Source of the DNA: Rhodanobacter sp. C05
Lineage (GTDB): Bacteria > Pseudomonadota > Gammaproteobacteria > Xanthomonadales > Rhodanobacteraceae
Assembly (NCBI RefSeq): GCF_002001165.1
Contig: NZ_MUNQ01000005.1
Location: forward strand, 372,001-436,000
DNA length: 64,000 bases
Direction: 5' to 3'
Under the pieces are notes generated by a model that was not told where the DNA came from, ran no database searches, and worked only from the letters and a program-made list of their open reading frames with translations. How positions within the stretch are numbered: the stretch's first letter is position 1; every line of letters begins with the position of its first letter. The translations under genes and the position numbers were made by a program. Below are positions 1-10,239 of the stretch, in pieces.

Positions 1-971
1 CGCCGGAGGAGCTGGCACTCCTGCTGCGCCATGACGTCGACGGCTTCAATCGCTGGGAGGCTGGCCAGCAACTCGCCATACGAGCCTACGAAAATCTGCG
101 TGACGGCAATAACGATGGCGCCCTGCAAGCCTGGTGCGAAGCACTCGCACGGCTGTTCCACGACAACGCCATCGACGACGCACTGCTGGCCGATCTGCTG
201 ACCCCGCCAGGCGAGGTCGAACTGGCCGAGCGCGAGATGGCGATCGACCCGCAGCGCATTCACGCACTACGCCAGAACCTGCAACAACGGCTCGCCGAAG
301 AGACTGGCGCGGAAGCCTTGCGCGAGCGCTATCAGGCACTCGCCGCGCATACCAGCATCAGGCTCGATGCACTCAGCCAAGCCCGGCGCCGACTCAAGCG
401 CCGTGTCCTGGAACTGCTGGCCCTGCTGGACAGCGCCCATGCCAGCGCACTGGCAGTGGCGCAATATCGTGACGCGCCCGGCATGACCGACCGGCTCGCC
501 GCGCTCACCGTACTGGTGCGTGGCCATGCGGTGCAGGCGGAATCAGCGCTGTCGGACTATCGCGCACACTACGCCGACAACGCCCTGGCGCTGGACAAGT
601 GGTTTGCGGTGCAAGCGCAGCTGCCCGGTGATGCGGCACTGGAGCGTGTGCTGCTGCTGGAACGCGACTCCGCATTCACTCTGAAAAACCCGAACCGGGT
701 ACAGGCGCTGCTGGGTGCCTTCGTGCGTGGCAATCCCAGCGGCTTCCACCGTGTCGATGGCGCCGGTTACCGCCTGCTCGCCGAACGGCTGGTCACCCTC
801 GATGCACTGAATCCTCAGGTCGCGGCGCGACTGGCCACGGCATTCAACGGCTGGCAGCGACTGGAACCGCAACGGCGCGAAGCGGCTCGTGCAGCGATTG
901 CCGGATTGGCTGGGCGTGATGACCTTTCGCGCAACCTGGCAGAAATCATCGGTAACGTACTCAATCATTGA
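1..971 (+). CDS. pepN: aminopeptidase N, C-terminal part (5' end outside window)
   Basis: Partial gene: the reading frame is open from base 3 and ends at TGA 969-971, leaving 322 visible residues. They match the all-helical C-terminal domain of M1-family aminopeptidase N: a run of amphipathic helices with the family-typical stretches FNRWEAGQ, LDKWFAVQA, NPNRVQALLGAF and the near-terminal EPQRREAARAAI. The zinc-binding HExxH catalytic domain lies upstream and cannot be checked here. PepN is a cytosolic enzyme that removes N-terminal residues from peptides late in protein turnover. No clear terminator follows the stop. Identity is by recognition of the C-terminal domain, which is fairly specific for the proteobacterial PepN subfamily. 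Confidence 0.88.
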   Translation, partial: PEELALLLRHDVDGFNRWEAGQQLAIRAYENLRDGNNDGALQAWCEALARLFHDNAIDDALLADLLTPPGEVELAEREMAIDPQRIHALRQNLQQRLAEETGAEALRERYQALAAHTSIRLDALSQARRRLKRRVLELLALLDSAHASALAVAQYRDAPGMTDRLAALTVLVRGHAVQAESALSDYRAHYADNALALDKWFAVQAQLPGDAALERVLLLERDSAFTLKNPNRVQALLGAFVRGNPSGFHRVDGAGYRLLAERLVTLDALNPQVAARLATAFNGWQRLEPQRREAARAAIAGLAGRDDLSRNLAEIIGNVLNH

Positions 972-1060
972 GCCGCGACCGGGCAGGCTGGTCGTACTCT
1001 GCCCTGGGTTGTCTTCCCGGTGTGCGTGGCTAGCTCACTGCACACCGTTGCCGCGATGAT

Positions 1061-1246
1061 TCAGACGGCCAGATGATCCAGTGCCTCGAGCAGGCTGTGC
1101 ATGCGTGACTCCAGACCCGGCTGCAGCGCACCGCGCTCGTTTTCCTCACGATTGCTCAGGCCGTCCATCGCCATCTCGACCTGACCAATCTCGATCAGCA
1201 GATCGTGATGCGGATAAACCGGTTCGAAGTTGAAGTTCATGTCCAT
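1061..1246 (-). CDS. small hypothetical protein (61 aa)
   Basis: A 61-residue acidic, soluble protein with no signal peptide or membrane segment that I can see. It starts MDMNFNFEPVYPH and is mostly predicted helix (IEIGQVEMAMDGLSNREENERG). I chose ATG 1244-1246 because AGGAG sits 8-9 nt upstream. A longer in-frame extension from 1306 has no ribosome site and begins with an unlikely basic, histidine-rich stretch. A perfect CRP-like palindrome lies about 63-78 bp upstream, so the gene may be controlled by cAMP-CRP or Clp. I do not recognise the family; function is unknown. It is convergent with pepN. Confidence 0.6.
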   Translation of the reverse strand: MDMNFNFEPVYPHHDLLIEIGQVEMAMDGLSNREENERGALQPGLESRMHSLLEALDHLAV

Positions 1247-1308
1247 GGTGGATCTCCTTCGCGTTGGTTCGTGTTGGTGATCTGGAGAATGCATCGCCCG
1301 TGCCAATG

Positions 1309-1324
1309 TGTGATGTAGATCACA
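1309..1324. promoter_or_regulatory. CRP/Clp-type operator
   Basis: The sequence TGTGA-TGTAGA-TCACA is a perfect match to both half-sites of the CRP consensus TGTGA-N6-TCACA. In Xanthomonadales the CRP homologue Clp, which responds to cyclic di-GMP, reads the same motif. The site is upstream of the minus-strand small gene (start 1246) and upstream of the plus-strand orphan terminator at 1561, so either direction could be the target. Confidence 0.65.
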
Positions 1325-1560
1325 GTCGGCGAATGCTCTGCATCACGCGACTGACGCGGCACGTCAGCAGCTGCCGTGGCCCGACACAAAATCCCTTTTC
1401 AGTCACCCCTTGTTCACGCGTATTCGGTAAATATCGACCAACGTTCCGCGACAGCGCGAGCTGTCTGCGCCAGCAAGATTCCGGTTTCTGGCGCTCGGCA
1501 ATACGGTCATCCTGGATTCCCCCTGTTCCTGAGACCGCCGGGCGCCAGATCTATCAGCAC

Positions 1561-1597
1561 AAGGCCCCGCGGCCACCAGCCGCGGGGCCTTGTCTTT
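1561..1597 (+). terminator. intrinsic terminator with no upstream gene
   Basis: A 13-bp perfect stem (1561-1573 with 1579-1591) closes the loop CACCA and is followed by GTCTTTT. It is a textbook rho-independent terminator on the plus strand. The nearest plus-strand gene end is pepN, nearly 600 bp upstream, so it may instead end an unannotated small RNA. Confidence 0.7.
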
Positions 1598-1632
1598 TGG
1601 GCCTCACAAAATCTTTCGGCCGCACAAAAGAC

Positions 1633-1660
1633 GACGGCACCCCGAAGGGTGCCGTCTTGC
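1633..1660. terminator. possible bidirectional terminator
   Basis: A 10-bp perfect stem (1633-1642 with 1647-1656) closes a CGAA tetraloop. On the plus strand it is followed by TTGCTTCC. On the minus strand it is followed by GTCTTTTG, a better U-tract. It sits 36 bp after the first terminator and insulates mnmG from upstream transcription. Confidence 0.6.
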
Positions 1661-1852
1661 TTCCTTTCCCGGTACGCGATCGAACCCCTGTCCGTTCGAT
1701 CTCGGCGCGCGTAGTCGCGCAGCGTCTGCCCGTGAAAGTGCTGGTTTTCTTAAAGCAGGAAACATGCCAGCAACTGGTACCAGACCGCAAAGTGTTGATG
1801 GCGTTACCATACCGACCTGTTTTGTCACTTATTGCACGACCAGGGCAACCCC

Positions 1853-3727
<1,875 letters not shown>

Positions 3728-3822
3728 ATCCTTCTCCGCATACCGCAGTGACGAGTGGCATGCAGCATCTATCGGCACTCATGGCATCATGCCCACTTTG
3801 ACCAGCATGGGGAGTGTGCACG

Positions 3823-4602
3823 ATGGAAATCTGGATCGGTCGGGACGGCGAACGGCACGGCCCGTACAAGGAAACGGATGTACGCCAATGGTTGCGTAGC
3901 GGCCAGGTCAGCCGCGACGATCTGGCCTGGTATGAAGGCCTCGCCGACTGGCAGCCGCTGTCCGTGCTGTTTCCTGATGAAGTGCGCAGCACGCCACCGC
4001 CAGCCAACAATCCTTATTCAGCGCCCACTGCGCCGCTGCAAGCGCTGCCGCAGACCACGGCCGCGGCACTCGAGGACTATGCCGGTTTCTGGAAGCGCGT
4101 GGCCGCCTATATCCTCGATGCGATCATCCTGTATTTCCCGCAGCTGCTGATCCAGAAGGCGTTCGGCATGGACGCGGCGAAACAGGCATTGCAGCAGGCG
4201 GTCATCAACGGCGCCGGCGATCCGCACGCCATGCTGGCTGCGCAGCAGCAGTTCTACGCCAGCATGTGGCCGGCGATGCTCGTGGGCCTCGTGATGGGCT
4301 GGCTGTATTTCGCCATTTGCGAAAGCTCGGCGTGGCAGGCCAGCATCGGTAAGCTCGCGCTGGGTATCCGGGTCACCGACCTGGACGGCAATCGCATCGG
4401 CTTTGGCCGTGCGCTGGGGCGTTATGCGGCCAAGTTCCTCAGTGGCCTGATGCTCTGCATCGGCTTCCTGATGGTCGCCTGGACCCAGCGCAAGCAGGGT
4501 CTGCATGACATGATCGGCAGCACCCTGGTACTGAACGGCCGTGCCAGCGAGTTCAAGCCCGCACAGCCCTCGGCAGGTGGCGGAAGCTCGTTCAACGCCT
4601 GA
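3823..4602 (+). CDS. GYF_2/RDD domain membrane protein
   Basis: A 259-residue protein in two parts. Residues 1-50 resemble the GYF_2/DUF4339 domain: MEIWIGRDGERHGPY, then LRSGQVSRDDLAWYEGLADW. After a proline-rich linker, residues about 85-245 form an RDD domain with the typical GFWKRVAAYILDAII start, three hydrophobic segments and the pattern ASIGKLALGIRVTDLDG. RDD proteins sit in the inner membrane, and some are linked to ion or solute transport, but this GYF-RDD form has no assigned function. ATG 3823 is preceded by GGGGAG. The gene stands alone between mnmG and tex and ends at a hairpin terminator. Confidence 0.85.
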   Translation: MEIWIGRDGERHGPYKETDVRQWLRSGQVSRDDLAWYEGLADWQPLSVLFPDEVRSTPPPANNPYSAPTAPLQALPQTTAAALEDYAGFWKRVAAYILDAIILYFPQLLIQKAFGMDAAKQALQQAVINGAGDPHAMLAAQQQFYASMWPAMLVGLVMGWLYFAICESSAWQASIGKLALGIRVTDLDGNRIGFGRALGRYAAKFLSGLMLCIGFLMVAWTQRKQGLHDMIGSTLVLNGRASEFKPAQPSAGGGSSFNA

Positions 4603-4620
4603 TCCCTGTTCAGCACCCGC

Positions 4621-4651
4621 GGCGTCGCGACGGTGGTCGCGGCGCCGTTTT
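4621..4651 (+). terminator. terminator of the RDD gene
   Basis: An 11-bp stem with one G-U pair (4621-4631 with 4636-4646) and a four-base loop is followed by GTTTTC. It begins 18 bp after the RDD stop codon and separates that gene from tex. Confidence 0.65.
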
Positions 4652-4688
4652 CATGTCCGCGCTCGATGCCGGCACACATGGGGCCGCT

Positions 4689-4697
4689 TGCTATGAT
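4689..4697 (+). promoter_or_regulatory. extended -10 promoter for tex
   Basis: TG-C-TATGAT is an extended -10 element 60 bp upstream of the tex start. No good -35 hexamer is visible at the expected distance, which is common for extended -10 promoters. The preceding terminator supports an independent promoter here. Confidence 0.5.
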
Positions 4698-4756
4698 CGG
4701 CGGCTTGATCCATTCAATCGGCACCATGCGCCGCCGCAAGGAATTGAAAACCCCTC

Positions 4757-7084
4757 ATGCTCAGTATCGAACAACGCATTGCCCAGGACATCGCTGCCAA
4801 ACCCGAACAGGTTCACGCGGCCGTCGACCTGCTCGACGGCGGCGCCACCGTGCCGTTCATCGCGCGCTACCGCAAGGAAGTCACCGGCGGTCTCGACGAC
4901 ACCCAGCTGCGTCGGCTGGAAGAGCGCCTGTATTACCTGCGTGAGCTGGAGGACCGCCGCAGCGCGATCCTCGCCAGCATCGAGGAACAGGGCAAGCTGA
5001 GCGACGCGTTGAAGGGCGACATCCTCGCCGCCGACACCAAGGCACGGTTGGAGGATCTGTACCTGCCGTACAAACCCAAGCGCCGTACCAAGGCGCAAAT
5101 TGCGCGCGAGGCGGGACTGGAGCCGCTGGCGCTGGGCCTGCGCGAGGATCCCACGCTGACACCTGAGGCTTTCGCTGAAAAGTTTGTCGATGCAGAGAAA
5201 GGCGTGGCCGATGTGCGCGCCGCGCTCGATGGCGCACGCGCGATCCTGATGGAATCGATCGCCGAAGATGCGCACCTGGTTGGCGAGCTGCGCGACTGGC
5301 TGTGGGCGCAAGGGCAGATCCGCGCCAGGCTGGTCGAAGGCAAGGAGAACGAGGGTGCGAAGTTCCGCGATTACTTCGACCACGTCGAACCGGTCGGCAA
5401 GATTCCCTCGCACCGCCTGCTGGCGCTGATGCGTGCACGCAACGAAGGCATCCTCGAACTGGAACTCGCACCAGCGGCAGACAGCGAACAAGGCCACCTC
5501 GAAGGCGAAGGCCGTGTCGCCGCGCACGCCCATATCCACAACCGCGGCCGCGCCGCCGATGCGTGGCTACGCGAAACCGTGCGCCTGACCTGGCGCGTGA
5601 AGCTGCACCTGCACCTCACCCTCGACCTGTTCGGCCGCGTGCGTGAAGGCGCCGAGGACGAAGCGATCCGCGTGTTCGGCGACAACCTGAAGGACCTGAT
5701 GCTGGCCGCACCGGCCGGCGCGAGCACGGTGATGGGCCTGGACCCGGGTATTCGCACCGGCGTCAAGGTGGCTGTGGTCGATGCCACCGGCAAGCTGCTC
5801 GCGACCGACGTCATTTATCCGCACGAGCCGCGCCGGCAATGGAACGAGTCGCTGATCTCGCTGGCGAAACTGTGCAAGCAACACGGTGTGAATCTGATCG
5901 CGATCGGCAACGGTACCGCCTCGCGCGAAACCGACAAATTGACCGGCGAGCTGATCAAGAAGCTGCCCGACGCCAAGCTGTCGAAGATCGTGGTGAGTGA
6001 AGCCGGCGCCTCGGTGTATTCCGCTTCGGAAATCGCGGCCAAGGAATTTCCCGAGCTGGACGTGAGTCTGCGCGGCGCTGTTTCCATCGCGCGCCGGCTG
6101 CAGGATCCGCTGGCCGAACTGGTGAAGATCGAGCCGAAGGCGATCGGCGTCGGCCAGTACCAGCACGACGTGAACCAGATCAAGTTGGCGCGCGCGCTGG
6201 ATGCGCGCGTCGAGGATTGCGTCAACGCGGTCGGTGTGGACGTGAACACCGCGTCTGCTGCACTGCTGTCACGTGTCGCCGGCCTGTCCGCGTCGGTTGC
6301 GGAGAACGTGGTGAAGCACCGTGATGCCAACGGCCCGTTCGCCAATCGCAAGGCACTGCTCAAAGTGCCGCGCCTGGGTGACAAGGCCTTCGAGCAGTGC
6401 GCCGGCTTCCTGCGCGTGCCAAACGGCGACAACCCGCTGGATGCCAGCGCGGTGCACCCCGAGGCCTATCCCGTGGTCGAACGGATCATTGCGCAATGCG
6501 GCCGCGAGGTACGCAACATCATCGGCGACAGCAGCTTCCTGCGCGGTCTGAAACCCGAGCAGTTCACCGACGAGAAGTTCGGCGTGCCGACCGTGCGCGA
6601 CATCCTGAAGGAACTGGAGAAACCCGGCCGCGATCCGCGCCCGGAATTCGTCGCGCCGAGCTTCGCCGAGGGCGTCGAAGACGTGAAAGACCTCAAGCCC
6701 GGCATGATCCTCGAAGGCCGCGTCACCAACGTCGCCGCGTTCGGTGCGTTCGTCGACATCGGCGTGCATCAGGATGGCCTGGTGCACGTCTCCGCGCTGT
6801 CGCATACCTTCGTGAAGGACCCGCGTGATGCGGTGAAGGCCGGCGACATCGTCAAGGTCAAGGTGATGGAGATCGATCTGCCGCGCCAGCGCATCGGCCT
6901 GAGCATGCGACTGGATGATGAACCCGGACAGGCACGCGGCCGGCCGGCTGCAGGTAGTGACACCACACCGCGAGGCCAGCGCGATCCACGTCCCACGGCG
7001 CGCATCGGTACCGGCGGACAATCAGCCCCGGCGCCGGGTGGAAACGCCTTGGCCGATGCATTTGCACGGGCACGCAAGAACTGA
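4757..7084 (+). CDS. tex: Tex-family RNA-binding transcription accessory protein
   Basis: At 775 residues it has the normal length for Tex. The order is an N-terminal helical Tex_N region (about 1-190), a YqgF/RNase-H-like domain (about 325-450, starting [10 protein letters not shown]), helix-hairpin-helix repeats (about 493-560, [16 protein letters not shown]) and an S1 RNA-binding domain (about 648-718, [16 protein letters not shown]). A low-complexity Gly/Ala/Pro/Arg tail follows. Tex is a cytosolic nucleic-acid-binding protein linked to transcription and stress tolerance; its exact biochemical role is unsettled. It is monocistronic here, with a terminator before it and a new promoter region after it. 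Confidence 0.96.
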   Translation: MLSIEQRIAQDIAAKPEQVHAAVDLLDGGATVPFIARYRKEVTGGLDDTQLRRLEERLYYLRELEDRRSAILASIEEQGKLSDALKGDILAADTKARLEDLYLPYKPKRRTKAQIAREAGLEPLALGLREDPTLTPEAFAEKFVDAEKGVADVRAALDGARAILMESIAEDAHLVGELRDWLWAQGQIRARLVEGKENEGAKFRDYFDHVEPVGKIPSHRLLALMRARNEGILELELAPAADSEQGHLEGEGRVAAHAHIHNRGRAADAWLRETVRLTWRVKLHLHLTLDLFGRVREGAEDEAIRVFGDNLKDLMLAAPAGASTVMGLDPGIRTGVKVAVVDATGKLLATDVIYPHEPRRQWNESLISLAKLCKQHGVNLIAIGNGTASRETDKLTGELIKKLPDAKLSKIVVSEAGASVYSASEIAAKEFPELDVSLRGAVSIARRLQDPLAELVKIEPKAIGVGQYQHDVNQIKLARALDARVEDCVNAVGVDVNTASAALLSRVAGLSASVAENVVKHRDANGPFANRKALLKVPRLGDKAFEQCAGFLRVPNGDNPLDASAVHPEAYPVVERIIAQCGREVRNIIGDSSFLRGLKPEQFTDEKFGVPTVRDILKELEKPGRDPRPEFVAPSFAEGVEDVKDLKPGMILEGRVTNVAAFGAFVDIGVHQDGLVHVSALSHTFVKDPRDAVKAGDIVKVKVMEIDLPRQRIGLSMRLDDEPGQARGRPAAGSDTTPRGQRDPRPTARIGTGGQSAPAPGGNALADAFARARKN

Positions 7085-7142
7085 CGTCCGGAGCGGAGAC
7101 AGATGGTGCGCCTGACCATGCGCACCCGCACGTTTTCCGATA

Positions 7143-7162
7143 TTGTTACGCCCTTGTTACGC
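7143..7162. repeat. tandem 9-bp direct repeat upstream of the autotransporter gene
   Basis: TTGTTACGC occurs at 7143-7151 and again at 7154-7162, an 11-bp period that places both copies on the same helical face. It lies 36-55 bp before the start codon of the GDSL autotransporter, where an activator or repressor could bind. No known regulator is implied by the sequence. Confidence 0.4.
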
Positions 7163-7197
7163 GGCTCTCATGGGCCGCCTTTCCGGGGAGTCAGCAC

Positions 7198-9057
7198 ATG
7201 CTTCGCACACGTCATCTGGTCTCGGCGATCGCCGCCGCCATGCTTCTGGCCACTACGGCGCAGGCGGCCGGGAGCGCGCCGTTCGACAACGTCGTGGTGT
7301 TCGGCGACAGCCTGAGCGATACGGGCCAGTTCTTTTCGAGCTCGCTCAACGAATACTCCAAGTTCACCACCAATCCAGGTGAAGTCACCGTACAAATCGT
7401 AGCCGGCCACTACGGCTTCAACTTGCAGCCCTCGCGTGTGGGCGGCAGTGACTATGCCTATGGCGGCGCTGGCGTGATCACCGATGATGATGGTCCCGAT
7501 CCATCGATCCCGACCATCACCCAGCAGGTCACCGGCTATCTCGCCAATGGCGCCAAGGCCGATCCGAACAGCCTCTACATGGTCTGGGGCGGCGCGAACG
7601 ACATCTTCTACCACTCCACCCAGTACGGCATCGGCACCATCATCGCCGGTGCCGGTGAGACCGCTGCACAAGCGACCACCAACATCAATGCCGCCGCCAC
7701 GCAGGAGCTGGTACTGATCAACCAGCTCAAGCAGGCTGGCGCAAATTATCTGGTGGTGTTCAATCTGCCCAATATCGGGGATACGCCCTCGGCGCACCAG
7801 GATGAAGCACTGGTGCCGGGCATTGAAACTTTCCTTACCGGCGTGTCGCAGTCCTACAACCAGACCCTGAATGCCGGACTCGGTTCGCACACGCTCGCGG
7901 TCAATACCTACGCCTTGTTCGAACAGGTGGTGGCCGATCCCGCCAAGTACGGTTTCACCAACATCAGCACACCGGCCTGCACCACCTCCAGCTCGCACGA
8001 TTGCGATGGCAGCACCCTGGTCGCGCCGGGTGCGGATCAGACCTATCTGTTTGCCGATGGCGTGCATCCGACGACCGCCGCTCACGCCATGCTGGCGCAG
8101 GTGGTGCTGTCGGAACTGGCCGCGCCCGGCCAAGCCTCGCTGCTCGGTGAAGCGCCGCTGGCTGCTGCCACCGAACAGGCAGGCGTCCTGCGCGACCAGA
8201 TGCTGAAAGACAGCCTGGGTGCCACCCAACGTGCCTTCGTCAACATCGACTATGCCCAGCAGCGCTTTGATGGCAGCAGCAGCTCGCCGCAAACCGACAG
8301 CAACAATCTGAATTTCACCGTGGGCTACGACATGAAGCCCAGCGACAATCTCTCCGCCGGCCTCGCCTTCGGCATGGCCCACAACAATGCCGGCATGTCC
8401 GGTGACGGCGGCTATACCCTGAAAGACTATTCCGGGCTGGGCTATGTGACCTGGCACTCCGGTGGCGGCTATGTCGGGGGTTATGCCAGCTACGGCGAGT
8501 CCAGCTTCGACGATATCCAGCGCAGCTTCCAGATCGGCGCCGCTCGCACGACCGAGAACGGCAGCACAGACGGTTCCCACCGTGGTGTCGGGCTCAATGG
8601 CGGCTGGTGGTTTGACCTCACGAACAGTCTGAAGACCGGCCCCTACGCGAATCTGGAGTGGCAGGACATTGATGTCGACAGCTACCGCGAAACCAGCGGC
8701 GATGCGACCGCCATGTGGTTCGGCAGCCAGCATCGCGAGGCTCTGATCTCCACCCTGGGCTGGCGCCTGCAAGGGCAGTGGCAGGTCAGCAACCTGGTCA
8801 TGGCGCCCTATGTCGAACTGGCCTGGAACCGCGACAGCAAGGCCGATCCACGCGAGATCGACACCGACCTGACCACCATGAACGGCTCGTTCGCGCTGGC
8901 CGGCTTCGTACCGGACAAGACCTGGGGTACCGCCAGCATAGGCCTGTCCGCCCAGCTCACCCCCAACGTGACCAGCTGGATCGGTTACAGCGGCCGTTTC
9001 AGCGACAACAGCCAGAAATACAACAGCGTCAACATGGGCTTCAAGATCGGCTTCTGA
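7198..9057 (+). CDS. GDSL-family esterase/lipase autotransporter (EstA type)
   Basis: A 619-residue type V autotransporter with a catalytic passenger. Residues 1-24 are a signal peptide ending AQAAG. The passenger (about 25-310) is a GDSL hydrolase: block I is VVFGDSLSDTG with nucleophile Ser38, block III is GGANDI, and block V carries Asp287 and His290 in FADGVHP. Residues from about 340 form a beta-barrel translocator with alternating aromatic strands that ends in F (NMGFKIGF), as outer-membrane barrels do. The enzyme should be displayed on the cell surface and cleave esters; EstA of Pseudomonas affects rhamnolipid production and motility. GGGGAG precedes the ATG, and a strong terminator follows. 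Confidence 0.92.
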   Translation: MLRTRHLVSAIAAAMLLATTAQAAGSAPFDNVVVFGDSLSDTGQFFSSSLNEYSKFTTNPGEVTVQIVAGHYGFNLQPSRVGGSDYAYGGAGVITDDDGPDPSIPTITQQVTGYLANGAKADPNSLYMVWGGANDIFYHSTQYGIGTIIAGAGETAAQATTNINAAATQELVLINQLKQAGANYLVVFNLPNIGDTPSAHQDEALVPGIETFLTGVSQSYNQTLNAGLGSHTLAVNTYALFEQVVADPAKYGFTNISTPACTTSSSHDCDGSTLVAPGADQTYLFADGVHPTTAAHAMLAQVVLSELAAPGQASLLGEAPLAAATEQAGVLRDQMLKDSLGATQRAFVNIDYAQQRFDGSSSSPQTDSNNLNFTVGYDMKPSDNLSAGLAFGMAHNNAGMSGDGGYTLKDYSGLGYVTWHSGGGYVGGYASYGESSFDDIQRSFQIGAARTTENGSTDGSHRGVGLNGGWWFDLTNSLKTGPYANLEWQDIDVDSYRETSGDATAMWFGSQHREALISTLGWRLQGQWQVSNLVMAPYVELAWNRDSKADPREIDTDLTTMNGSFALAGFVPDKTWGTASIGLSAQLTPNVTSWIGYSGRFSDNSQKYNSVNMGFKIGF

Positions 9058-9077
9058 TCCGTACATCCCGCACGGCA

Positions 9078-9109
9078 AAAAGGCCGTCCGCTTGCGCGGA
9101 CGGCCTTTT
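9078..9109. terminator. bidirectional terminator between convergent genes
   Basis: A 14-bp perfect stem (9078-9091 with 9096-9109) with the loop TTGC has an A-run on one side and a T-run on the other, so it works on both strands. It serves the autotransporter gene (plus) and the YbaY-type lipoprotein gene (minus). Confidence 0.85.
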
Positions 9110-9137
9110 CATATCCAGCTTGGCGGAGACGACTGGT

Positions 9138-10013
9138 TTACTTGTTCTTGCCGTTCGTCGCCAGACTGAGGATGTCCATCGCCTGCCTGTGCAGCTTTGC
9201 TGCCATGTCGTCATCCAGCGTCTGCACGTCGCTGCCCACCTCGTGCTGCTTCAGCACCAGCGTGCCGTCGTCGCTCCAGCCGGCGCGATCGATCGAGCTT
9301 GGTTTCGCACCACTGTTGGCCATGGTCTGCTGCACGACCGCCCACACCTTGCCATCCTTGTAGGCGTAATCGGTGCTGGTGAAACCCTTGTCGCCGTAAT
9401 CGACCAGCTCACGGATGAACTGTATCTCGCCCGCCTGGCGGAACAACTGCCAGCCACGTGAGGCATTCGGCTCAAGCTTGGTGCCATGGGTGACCTTCAT
9501 CGCACCCAGCTGCTTCTGATCCGCAGTGAACGCCGCCAGCACCTTCTCGCCCTGGGTCTGTTCGGCGATCAGTTCGATCGACACGCCGTCATTCTTGTTG
9601 CCCTTGGCCAGCACCGGTGCCTGGATCGGCATCACGAAATGACGATCACCGTCGGTCACGACAACCTTCACCACGTAGAGGTGATCCGGCTTCACATCGG
9701 CCGGGTTGAAGGTCAGCTGGAACGGCTGCGGGAAGGTACCTGCCGGGGAGGTCTTGCTCGCCAGCGGAGCAGCGCCCGCCGCATCGGACGATACGTCAGC
9801 CAGGTTGATCACCAGCTGGGCATTGGCCGAGGGCTGGACGGGTCCACGCACCGAGATCGTGCCGCTCACCTCATTGGCAACCTTGGTGGCCACTGCCGTG
9901 TCAGTCGAGGTGGAGGAGGCTGCGTCCGTCGATGGCGACGTGGAAGGAGCGTTGTTGCAGCCGGCCAATGCCAACGTTGCAACCGACATCAGCGACAAAA
10001 CCGTCTTGCGCAT
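9138..10013 (-). CDS. YbaY-family lipoprotein
   Basis: A 291-residue predicted lipoprotein. The signal peptide MRKTVLSLMSVATLALAGC ends in the lipobox LAGC, with lipidation at Cys19. A Ser/Thr-rich linker follows. Residues about 45-135 resemble the YbaY domain (type III secretion chaperone-like): VSGTISVRGPVQPSANAQLVINLADVS, then the FQLTFNPADVKPDHLY core. The C-terminal half has no domain I can name. YbaY lipoproteins have no firm function. The residue after the lipid cysteine is Asn, so outer-membrane sorting is likely (inference). The gene is monocistronic, with its terminator shared with the convergent autotransporter. Confidence 0.78.
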   Translation of the reverse strand: MRKTVLSLMSVATLALAGCNNAPSTSPSTDAASSTSTDTAVATKVANEVSGTISVRGPVQPSANAQLVINLADVSSDAAGAAPLASKTSPAGTFPQPFQLTFNPADVKPDHLYVVKVVVTDGDRHFVMPIQAPVLAKGNKNDGVSIELIAEQTQGEKVLAAFTADQKQLGAMKVTHGTKLEPNASRGWQLFRQAGEIQFIRELVDYGDKGFTSTDYAYKDGKVWAVVQQTMANSGAKPSSIDRAGWSDDGTLVLKQHEVGSDVQTLDDDMAAKLHRQAMDILSLATNGKNK

Positions 10014-10149
10014 GGGAAAACCTCATCAAACGTGAAAGCAAGCACGAAAGCTGTCAGGCGCCTGTGCGCCGCGGCTCTACGCGGGGGAAGTTCCTAGCAT
10101 AGCCCAAAAGGCTCTGCGCAGAAAAGTCAACCCAGCCAATGGCCTACCA

Positions 10150-10165
10150 TGCGTAGGCGTACGCA
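10150..10165. promoter_or_regulatory. 16-bp palindrome, possible operator
   Basis: TGCGTA-GGCG-TACGCA has perfectly complementary 6-bp arms. It lies about 140 bp upstream of the YbaY-type lipoprotein start and 75 bp beyond the purD stop. It has no T-tract, so it is unlikely to be a terminator, and it does not match the PurR operator. Which protein binds it, if any, is unknown. Confidence 0.3.
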
Positions 10166-10239
10166 AATTCCTGCATGGCTGACCGCGAATCGAAATACTG
10201 CCGCTCGTGGTGGCCGATTCACCGGCTGGCACACCAGCC

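Larger units (their letters stand above)
1247..1852. other. 0.6-kb non-coding interval with regulatory signals
   Basis: There is no convincing gene in these 606 bases. Reading frames that cross it have no ribosome site and no recognisable protein. The interval holds a perfect 16-bp CRP-type palindrome (1309-1324), a 13-bp-stem intrinsic terminator with no gene in front of it (1561-1597), a second hairpin terminator that could work on both strands (1633-1660), and the leader of mnmG. A promoter near the CRP site plus the orphan terminator could define a small RNA of roughly 200-250 nt on the plus strand. This is inference; I could not pick a convincing -35/-10 pair. Confidence 0.5.

Noticed and set aside
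1330..1600. 6S RNA (ssrS) as the identity of the transcript ending at the orphan terminator
   Set aside because: The sequence does not show the long closing stem and central bulge of 6S RNA, and known conserved bases are absent.
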